Shown: positions 34,057 through 40,615 of the stretch, in pieces | Layout of the letters: every line of letters begins with the position of its first letter | How positions within the stretch are numbered: position 1 is the first letter of the stretch | Assembly (NCBI GenBank): GCA_023227835.1 | Contig: JALOCI010000023.1 | Span: 1-43,126 of the forward strand | DNA: 43,126 nt | Direction: 5' to 3' | Source of the DNA: Bacteroidales bacterium | GTDB lineage: Bacteria; Bacteroidota; Bacteroidia; Bacteroidales; UBA932 | Translations under genes and position numbers: made by a program | The notes under the pieces: generated by a model | What the model was told of the DNA's origin: nothing | What the model saw: the letters and a program-made list of their open reading frames with translations, nothing else | The model's database searches: none

Positions 34057-35193
34057 TTATTGCTTCACTTCCGCACTCTTTAATGAGTCTATATATCCTT
34101 TAACAAATACCGGAATCTCCTCCTCCGAAACCTGTCTCCTGATAATATTTCCATTCTGATCAACAAAGATATTTTGCGGGATATACTTCACATGGTAAAT
34201 TTTAGCAACTTCGCTGTCCCAGTACTTAAGCTCCGAAACCTGAGCCCATTCAAGTTTGTCATCAGCAATAGCCTTATTCCATAATTCTGCATCCTTGTCC
34301 AGAGAGACTCCGAGGATTCCGAATCCTGCCTTGTTCAACTCCTTGTATATCTTGACAAGCTTCGGGTTGAACTGACGGCAAGGACTGCACCACCCTGCCC
34401 AGAAATCAATCATTGTTATCTTGTTCTGTGTGTAAACACTTGATAATGATATCTGATTGCCTTTAGGGTCGCTCAGAGAGAATTCCGGAGCTTTCACGCC
34501 CGGAAGTAAGTTTTTCAATGTTGTTATTCCGGATTCCAAATCTGCGACATAGGTGTTTGCAGCGAATTCTGGTAAAGCTTTAAAAGAGGAAAGCTTGGCT
34601 TCTGCATCCTCAATTTTGAATTTTTCAAGATTTCTCACATACTGAATAAGAGTATATGGAGAAGCTGGATTGGCAACATAAAATAGCGAATCATACAGAC
34701 TCATCTCATTTTGCATTTTCTCATATAATGAATCTATAACCTTCTTACGTTCAGGTGTTGTAGCAGCATTATTATACTCAGCATACAACTCATTCATATT
34801 ATAGGATTTGGCCAAAGAATCCTTCTTGGCATTAAGGGCATTAATAAGGTCATTGGTAATACCACCCTTAACTAAAGCATTACTGAAATCCTCCTTAGCT
34901 GCCTCAATTGTGTAATTTGCATTTTCAAGAAAAATAATAATCCTGCCTTTTATACCTTCAATTGTAATAGAATAATTGTCCGGAGTTGAAACACTCCCTT
35001 CAAACACAAATTTACCGTCAACAAGATCAGCTGTATCTTTCACCGGATTTGTACGTGAGAAATTCTGCAGATAGACTTTTGCCGCAGTAAGACTATCCCC
35101 GGTAACCGTTCCCTCAATCTTGTAAGAGTTTTCCTTTTGTCCTGCACAGGCAAACAGGCCTACTACAGCGACCAATAATAATAGTTTTCTCAT
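34057..35193 (-). CDS. TlpA/ResA-like thiol-disulfide oxidoreductase lipoprotein
   Basis: The 378-aa protein begins MRKLLLLVAVVGLFAC, a lipoprotein signal with lipidation at C16. The N-terminal part (about 22-120, YKIEGTVTGDSLTAAKVYL) resembles the DUF4369 beta domain common in Bacteroidetes. A helical middle region follows. The C-terminal thioredoxin/AhpC-TSA fold (about 235-375) has active site WCSPC with C269 and C272, and the cis-proline segment YIPQNIFVD. Such proteins reduce periplasmic disulfides, for example in cytochrome maturation or stress response; the partner here is unknown. It follows the hexapeptide gene after 22 nt. Confidence 0.9.
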   Translation of the reverse strand: MRKLLLLVAVVGLFACAGQKENSYKIEGTVTGDSLTAAKVYLQNFSRTNPVKDTADLVDGKFVFEGSVSTPDNYSITIEGIKGRIIIFLENANYTIEAAKEDFSNALVKGGITNDLINALNAKKDSLAKSYNMNELYAEYNNAATTPERKKVIDSLYEKMQNEMSLYDSLFYVANPASPYTLIQYVRNLEKFKIEDAEAKLSSFKALPEFAANTYVADLESGITTLKNLLPGVKAPEFSLSDPKGNQISLSSVYTQNKITMIDFWAGWCSPCRQFNPKLVKIYKELNKAGFGILGVSLDKDAELWNKAIADDKLEWAQVSELKYWDSEVAKIYHVKYIPQNIFVDQNGNIIRRQVSEEEIPVFVKGYIDSLKSAEVKQ

Positions 35194-35215
35194 GATTTTG
35201 AATATTGGTTAGTGT

Positions 35216-35734
35216 TTATTTTTCCTCTTCTGAATACCACTCCTTGTACATCATGTAACCTTGCGCATTCTTGTGAGCTGCTTTTCCAATCTCCTCAGAC
35301 CCCTCTTTAACCTTTTTTGCAGGCACACCTGCATAAACGCCGGGTTCGAGTTCAGCATTGCTGAGAACTACAGCTCCTGCTGCAATGATTGTGTTATCCG
35401 GGATAATCGCGTTATCCATCAGAATTGCTCCCATACCTACGAGGACATTACTTCCTACTTTTGCCCCGTGAATTATTGCATTGTGCCCTACTGACACATC
35501 GTTGCCAACCTCTACAACAGACCTTTTATATAATGTATGCAAAACTGCACCATCCTGTATATTCACCCTGTCTCCGATCCTTATCGGATTGACATCGCCT
35601 CTCAGAACCGCACCGTACCAGATACTGCAATCGTTCCCGATAACAACATCTCCAATAATGGCAGCATTCTCTGCAATAAAGCACCTCTCACCAATCTTTG
35701 GTTCAACTCCGTTTAATTTCCTGATAATTGCCAT
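35216..35734 (-). CDS. Gamma-carbonic-anhydrase-like hexapeptide-repeat protein
   Basis: The 172-aa left-handed beta-helix protein (YrdA/PaaY-like) starts MAIIRKLNGVEPKIGERCFIAEN. Hexapeptide repeats run through IIGDVVIGNDCSIWYGAVLRGDVNPIRIG. GHNAIIHGAKVG contains His residues typical of the metal site. An ATG 24 nt upstream (35758) lies inside the -7 box and cannot be the start. Gamma-carbonic anhydrase activity is known for some members, but many have no proven reaction. It forms an operon with the TlpA-like gene. Confidence 0.88.
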   Translation of the reverse strand: MAIIRKLNGVEPKIGERCFIAENAAIIGDVVIGNDCSIWYGAVLRGDVNPIRIGDRVNIQDGAVLHTLYKRSVVEVGNDVSVGHNAIIHGAKVGSNVLVGMGAILMDNAIIPDNTIIAAGAVVLSNAELEPGVYAGVPAKKVKEGSEEIGKAAHKNAQGYMMYKEWYSEEEK

Positions 35735-35755
35735 ATAAACTAATAATATAAAATA

Positions 35756-35787
35756 CAAATGTACAACTTTTTAAAATAAGGTTACAA
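35756..35787 (-). promoter_or_regulatory. Promoter of the hexapeptide-TlpA operon
   Basis: On the minus strand TTG (35787-35785) is followed after 21 nt by TACATTTG (35763-35756), a good -33/-7 pair. It leaves 21 nt between the box and the ATG at 35734. Confidence 0.75.
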
Positions 35788-35900
35788 CCTAATATCAAAC
35801 ATAAAGAAATCATTTTTGGAAATTAGCAAAATAGTGTCTAAAATTGCAAAATTATAAGGAACGGGTCTGTAATATCTTATGATATCAAACTCATTATTTA

Positions 35901-35964
35901 TAATTTTGTGTCAAATTTATATTTGACATTAGTGGTTTCCGAATTAGAATAATAGCTACATTTG
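35901..35964 (+). promoter_or_regulatory. Three stacked -7 boxes upstream of korA
   Basis: TAATTTTG (35901-35908), TATATTTG (35918-35925) and TACATTTG (35957-35964) all match TAnnTTTG in the same direction. The last is 25 nt before the ATG and is the likeliest main promoter. Its -33 region (TGG at 35933-35935, 21 nt away) is poor, as expected for an activator-dependent promoter. Confidence 0.6.
35909..35928. promoter_or_regulatory. Perfect palindrome, candidate operator
   Basis: TGTCAAAT-TTAT-ATTTGACA has two exact 8-bp arms around four bases. It overlaps the middle -7 box and is centred about 50 nt upstream of the start expected from the proximal box. A dimeric regulator could activate the proximal promoter or block the distal ones. 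The binding protein is unknown. Confidence 0.55.
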
Positions 35965-35989
35965 TAGATAATTTCATATAAAATTATTT

Positions 35990-37825
35990 ATGCAACACAA
36001 AGTTATTGACACAAAAGAAGTCGTAATCAGGTTCACAGGAGACTCCGGAGATGGTATGCAACTGACCGGAACACTGTTTGCCGATGCCTCAGCATTGTAC
36101 GGGAATGACATCTCCACTTTCCCTGACTACCCTGCAGAAATACGTGCACCTCAAGGCACAGTATCAGGCGTTTCCGGTTTTCAAGTAAATATAGGTAGTG
36201 GAGAGATAAAAACTCCGGGTGATTTCTGCGATGTACTCGTAGCGATGAATCCCGCTGCTCTCAAAGCAAATGCAAAGTGGGCAAAACCGACAGCAACCAT
36301 AATTATTGATTCGGATACTTTTGACGAAAAGGGTATTCTGAAAGCTGGATTCAGAACAATGGATCCTGTCAAAGAGTTGAGTATTGACGACAGAAACATA
36401 GTATATGCCGCAATAACATCACTTACAAAAGAGAGTCTCAAAGACAGCGGCCTTGATCCAAAGGCGATTATCCGCTCCAAGAATATGTTCACACTGGGTA
36501 TGTGTTACTTTATGTTCAACAGGCCAACTGAGTCGACATTTGCATATATCGACAAGAAATTCCGCAAGAAGCCAGAAATAGCGGAAGCCAACAAGAAGGT
36601 TCTGATGGATGGCTTCAACTATGCCGGTAACATACATGCCATTCCAAACACATATACCATAAAACCCGCCAAACTTGAAAAAGGTGTTTACAGAAATATA
36701 AACGGCAACCAGGCCACAGCATGGGGACTGATAGCCGCATCGGAAAAATCCGGCATACCTTTGTTCTGCGGCTCTTACCCAATCACCCCTGCTACAAGTA
36801 TCCTCGAAGAACTTGCTCTCAGGAAAGATCTTGGAGTCAAGACCCTTCAATGCGAAGATGAGATTTCAGGTATCTGTACTGCCATTGGTGCATCTTACGC
36901 CGGCAATTTTGCGGTAACGACAACTTCCGGCCCTGGCCTTTCATTGAAAATAGAGGCTCTTGGTCTTGCAATGATAACAGAGCTTCCGCTTGTGCTTGTT
37001 GACGTACAGAGAGGCGGTCCATCAACCGGTATACCTACAAAGACAGAACAAACAGACCTGAATCAGGCTCTATACGGAAGAAACGGAGAGTGCCCTATAG
37101 CTGTGATTGCTGCACACTCACCTTCACACTGCTTCGAAGCTGCATTCTATGCTGGCAAGTATGCAATGGAACACATGATGCCAGTCATACTGCTTACAGA
37201 GGGATTTATAGGAAACGGCTCTGAACCATGGAAAATACCTTCAATGAAGGATTATCCTGAAATCAACCCTCCTATTATCAAACAACCTGAAGAGACTCCT
37301 TTCTGGCCATATAAAAGAGATGAGCAAACTCTGGCTCGCCGCTGGGCTTTCCCCGGCACCATAGGTCTTGAGCATAGAGTGGGTGGCCTGGAGAAAAACA
37401 ACAATGGAGCAATCTCTTCGGATCCTCTTGTACATGAAAGAATGGTTGCCGAGAGGGCTGAAAAGGTACAACGTCTTGCAAATTATATCCCTGAGCAAGA
37501 AGTTATAGGAGAAGAGAAAGGAGAAGTTCTCATCGTCGGATGGGGAGGAACCTTCGGTCACCTGTACACTGCTGTAAAGGAGCTTCACGAACAGGGCAAG
37601 AGTGTCTCTCTGGCGCATTTTGATTATATATTCCCGCTACCTAAGAACACTGAGAAGATTTTATCCAATTTCAAGAAGATAATTGTTTGCGAACTAAACA
37701 GCGGACAGTTTGCCAACTACCTCAGGACTCAGCATCAACAATTCAACTATCACCAATACAACAAGGTACAAGGTCAGCCTTTTATCGTCAAGGAGATAGT
37801 TGATGCAGTAAACGCCTTATTATAA
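35990..37825 (+). CDS. korA: 2-oxoacid (2-oxoglutarate):ferredoxin oxidoreductase, alpha subunit with fused gamma domain
   Basis: With KorB it interconverts 2-oxoglutarate plus CoA and succinyl-CoA plus CO2, using ferredoxin. The 611-aa protein has an N-terminal gamma domain (about 1-190, RFTGDSGDGMQLTG) fused to the alpha domain (about 215-611). The alpha domain carries NGNQATAWGLIAASEKSG, GSYPITPATSILEEL and TSGPGLSLKIEALGLA. It is followed after 20 nt by korB. The 2-oxoglutarate preference is inferred from this subunit layout and the downstream glutamate dehydrogenase. No separate ferredoxin-like delta subunit is encoded. Confidence 0.92.
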   Translation: MQHKVIDTKEVVIRFTGDSGDGMQLTGTLFADASALYGNDISTFPDYPAEIRAPQGTVSGVSGFQVNIGSGEIKTPGDFCDVLVAMNPAALKANAKWAKPTATIIIDSDTFDEKGILKAGFRTMDPVKELSIDDRNIVYAAITSLTKESLKDSGLDPKAIIRSKNMFTLGMCYFMFNRPTESTFAYIDKKFRKKPEIAEANKKVLMDGFNYAGNIHAIPNTYTIKPAKLEKGVYRNINGNQATAWGLIAASEKSGIPLFCGSYPITPATSILEELALRKDLGVKTLQCEDEISGICTAIGASYAGNFAVTTTSGPGLSLKIEALGLAMITELPLVLVDVQRGGPSTGIPTKTEQTDLNQALYGRNGECPIAVIAAHSPSHCFEAAFYAGKYAMEHMMPVILLTEGFIGNGSEPWKIPSMKDYPEINPPIIKQPEETPFWPYKRDEQTLARRWAFPGTIGLEHRVGGLEKNNNGAISSDPLVHERMVAERAEKVQRLANYIPEQEVIGEEKGEVLIVGWGGTFGHLYTAVKELHEQGKSVSLAHFDYIFPLPKNTEKILSNFKKIIVCELNSGQFANYLRTQHQQFNYHQYNKVQGQPFIVKEIVDAVNALL

Positions 37826-37845
37826 TCTCAATAACCAGAAACATC

Positions 37846-38868
37846 ATGGAATTAAAATATACACCACAGGATTTTAAAAGCAATCAAGAGGTAAAATGGT
37901 GCCCTGGTTGCGGTGACCACGCCATTCTGGCATCGGTTCAAAGAGCAATGCCGGATATTTGCGAAGCACTTAACTATACAAGAGAGCGTTTTGTATTTGT
38001 TTCAGGAATCGGTTGCTCCTCACGTTTCCCGTATTACATGAACACATACGGATTCCACGGAATCCACGGCAGGGCTTCCGCTATTTCAACAGGAGTCAAA
38101 GTTGCAAATCCAACTCTTACTGTATGGCAGATAACAGGAGACGGAGATGCTCTGGCAATCGGCGGTAACCATTTCATTCACGCCATCAGAAGAAATATTG
38201 ATATCAACATTATACTTTTTAACAATCAGATTTACGGTCTTACCAAAGGGCAATACTCACCTACTTCCAAACTGGGGATGGTTACAAAGACATCTCCTTT
38301 CGGGACAGTTGAGCACCCTTTTAATCCGGGAGCACTGGTACTTGGAGCAAGGGGAACATTCTTCGCGAGAAGTCTTGACGTTGAACTCAAGCTCACACAG
38401 GATATCATGCTGGCTTCAGCCAAACACGACGGGACAGCCGTAACCGAAGTCCTTGTAAACTGCGTGATATTTAATGACAAGACTCACGCTACTGTATCAG
38501 ACAAGGAAAACAGGGCTGACAGAACCATTGTCCTGAAACACGGAGAACCAATGATTTTCGGCAAAAACCGGGACAAAGGACTTATCCTTGTCGGAAGGAC
38601 TTTGAAGGTTGTTAAGATTGGAGAGGGTGGTATCACTGAAAAAGACATTCTTATCCATGACGCAGAAGAGGAAAATCCGGGACTCCACTCTATGCTTATA
38701 GACATGAAGTACCCGGAGCTTCCTATAGCACTTGGTGTTATTCGTGCCGTAAAGGATAAGACATATGACGACAATGTCCGAGATCAGGTTATTGATGTGA
38801 AGGAACATGCACAGATTCACAACATGGACGAACTCCTAAGAAGTGGATCAACATGGGAAGTCAAATAA
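37846..38868 (+). CDS. korB: 2-oxoacid (2-oxoglutarate):ferredoxin oxidoreductase, beta subunit
   Basis: This is the thiamine-diphosphate subunit of the same enzyme, 340 aa. It has WCPGCGDHAIL with C19 and C22, and GIGCSSRFPYYMNTYGFHGIHGRA as FeS/ThDP-associated segments. ITGDGDALAIGGNHF through LFNNQIYGLTKGQ is the ThDP-Mg motif. The gap to gdhA is 46 nt with no TAnnTTTG box, so all three genes are probably one transcript. Confidence 0.94.
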   Translation: MELKYTPQDFKSNQEVKWCPGCGDHAILASVQRAMPDICEALNYTRERFVFVSGIGCSSRFPYYMNTYGFHGIHGRASAISTGVKVANPTLTVWQITGDGDALAIGGNHFIHAIRRNIDINIILFNNQIYGLTKGQYSPTSKLGMVTKTSPFGTVEHPFNPGALVLGARGTFFARSLDVELKLTQDIMLASAKHDGTAVTEVLVNCVIFNDKTHATVSDKENRADRTIVLKHGEPMIFGKNRDKGLILVGRTLKVVKIGEGGITEKDILIHDAEEENPGLHSMLIDMKYPELPIALGVIRAVKDKTYDDNVRDQVIDVKEHAQIHNMDELLRSGSTWEVK

Positions 38869-38914
38869 AACCTAGATTCAAACATAATATTACCAATCAC
38901 TAATAAAAACCATT

Positions 38915-40252
38915 ATGAAAGTAACAGAAATTATGGCCGAACTTGAAAGAAAACATGGCCATGAGAAAGAGTACTTGCAAGCAGTTCACGAAGTCCTTGA
39001 ATCAATCGAGGACATTTACAACCAACATCCCGAATTCGAAAAGGCAAAGATTATTGAAAGACTGGTTGAACCAGACCGTATCTTCACTTTCCGTATTTCC
39101 TGGGTTGACGATAAGGGAGAGGTACAAAACAACCTCGCTTACCGTGTTCAGTTCAACAATGCGATAGGTCCATACAAGGGAGGTATCCGTTTCCATCCTT
39201 CAGTGAACCCGTCAATTCTAAAGTTCCTGGGTTTCGAACAGACATATAAGAATGCTCTCACAACACTTCCAATGGGTGGTGGTAAAGGTGGTTCAGACTT
39301 CAATCCGAAAGGAAAGTCTGACAATGAGATTATGCGTTTCTGCCAGGCCTATATAACTGAGTTATGGCGTCACATCGGCCCTGACACAGATGTTCCTGCC
39401 GGTGACATAGGAGTTGGCGGACGTGAAGTTGGCTACATGTACGGTATGTACAAGAAGCTCGCTCGCGAAAACACAGGTGTTCTTACAGGAAAAGGTGCTA
39501 CTTTCGGCGGTTCACTTATACGTCCTGAAGCCACAGGTTTCGGTGCTGTTTACTTCGTTACACACATGCTTCAGACAAAGGGTATCGACATTAAAGGAAA
39601 GAGAGTATCGGTTTCCGGTTTCGGTAACGTAGCATGGGGTGCCGCTCTTAAGGCCACTCAGCTTGGAGCAAAGGTTGTTGCTCTGTCAGGTCCTGACGGC
39701 GTTATTATTGACGAAGCAGGCATGAATGAGGAGAAGATCGAATACATGCTTGAGCTTCGTGCTTCAAACAATGACGTTGTGGCTCCTTATGCAACAAAAT
39801 TCCCCGGGTCTAAGTTCATCCCAGGCAAGAAGTCTTTCAGCGTTAAAGTTGACATCGCAATGCCTTGTGCGTTCCAGAACGAGCTTAACGGTGACGATGC
39901 AAGAGAGCTTATTAAAAACGGTGTAACATGCGTTGCTGAGGTTTCAAATATGGGATGTACTCCAGAGGCTATTGAGGAGTTCATCAAAGCAAAGGTGCTG
40001 TTTGCCCCTGGTAAGGCTGTCAACGCAGGCGGTGTTGCAGTTTCAGGTCTTGAAATGACACAGAATGCCATGCATATAAGCTGGACAGCTGAAGAGGTTG
40101 ATTCAAAACTGAAACAGATTATGAATAGTATTCACGATGCATGTATCAAATACGGTACAGGAGCTGACGGATATGTAAACTATGTAAAGGGTGCAAATAT
40201 TGCAGGCTTTATGAAGGTTGCACAAGCTACTCTAGAGCAAGGCGTTATCTAG
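38915..40252 (+). CDS. gdhA: Glutamate dehydrogenase, probably NADP-dependent
   Basis: It aminates 2-oxoglutarate to glutamate, or the reverse. The 445-aa hexameric-type enzyme has GPYKGGIRFHP, the catalytic-lysine segment LPMGGGKGGSDF, PAGDIGVGGRE, the Rossmann region VSGFGNVAWGAALKA and VALSGPDG. The small-subunit length, together with a Ser rather than an acidic residue after the second strand, suggests NADP(H). Placement after korAB suggests that succinyl-CoA reductively carboxylated to 2-oxoglutarate is turned directly into glutamate. Confidence 0.96.
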   Translation: MKVTEIMAELERKHGHEKEYLQAVHEVLESIEDIYNQHPEFEKAKIIERLVEPDRIFTFRISWVDDKGEVQNNLAYRVQFNNAIGPYKGGIRFHPSVNPSILKFLGFEQTYKNALTTLPMGGGKGGSDFNPKGKSDNEIMRFCQAYITELWRHIGPDTDVPAGDIGVGGREVGYMYGMYKKLARENTGVLTGKGATFGGSLIRPEATGFGAVYFVTHMLQTKGIDIKGKRVSVSGFGNVAWGAALKATQLGAKVVALSGPDGVIIDEAGMNEEKIEYMLELRASNNDVVAPYATKFPGSKFIPGKKSFSVKVDIAMPCAFQNELNGDDARELIKNGVTCVAEVSNMGCTPEAIEEFIKAKVLFAPGKAVNAGGVAVSGLEMTQNAMHISWTAEEVDSKLKQIMNSIHDACIKYGTGADGYVNYVKGANIAGFMKVAQATLEQGVI

Positions 40253-40285
40253 AAATTATCAGAAATTAATTACAATTTCATACTT

Positions 40286-40320
40286 AAAAGGCTGACTTGA
40301 CTAAGTCAGCCTTTTTTTTT
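40286..40320 (+). terminator. korA-korB-gdhA terminator
   Basis: Perfect 13-bp stem AAAAGGCTGACTT / AAGTCAGCCTTTT, loop GACT, followed by a T run to 40320. It is the strongest terminator in the window. Confidence 0.95.
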
Positions 40321-40341
40321 GTCATTTATTACTGAACGATT

Positions 40342-40411
40342 GTACAACTTTCAATTTGTAACCTTATTTTTCACATGTAAAACCAATTGAGATTAATATA
40401 TGGTACAACTT
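40342..40411 (+). repeat. Two GTACAACTT direct repeats upstream of the SusC-type gene
   Basis: GTACAACTT occurs at 40342-40350 and 40403-40411, 61 nt apart, followed by similar TCAATTT/CCATTTT stretches. A third copy is at 35761-35769. The rest of the gene-free stretch 40321-40549 is AT-rich with T runs, and I see nothing else in it. Confidence 0.5.
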
Positions 40412-40549
40412 CCATTTTAAAATAATTTTAAGATTTTTTTGCATATTTTAAAAGTTTTATTATATTATTGGTTATTATTCGACACAATATGTTTTCAAAT
40501 AAATAATTGATTTTTTTCCTTTCTTGTTTTTTTTTGTGGATAAAAATTT

Positions 40550-40557
40550 TAACTTTG
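40550..40557 (+). promoter_or_regulatory. -7 promoter box (TAACTTTG) for the SusC-type gene
   Basis: TAACTTTG matches TAnnTTTG and lies 58 nt before the ATG. The nearest upstream TTG is 23 nt away (40524-40526), slightly long. A leader of about 50 nt is implied. Confidence 0.65.
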
Positions 40558-40615
40558 TCATTACTAAGATTATTTTACTTAACTAGACTAAAATTATTAA
40601 CTAAAACTTTCGTAC

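Noticed and set aside
35735..35758. Upstream ATG for the hexapeptide protein (MYFILLVY...)
   Set aside because: The codon lies within the -7 box TACATTTG, and the family N-terminus begins at the second ATG (35734).
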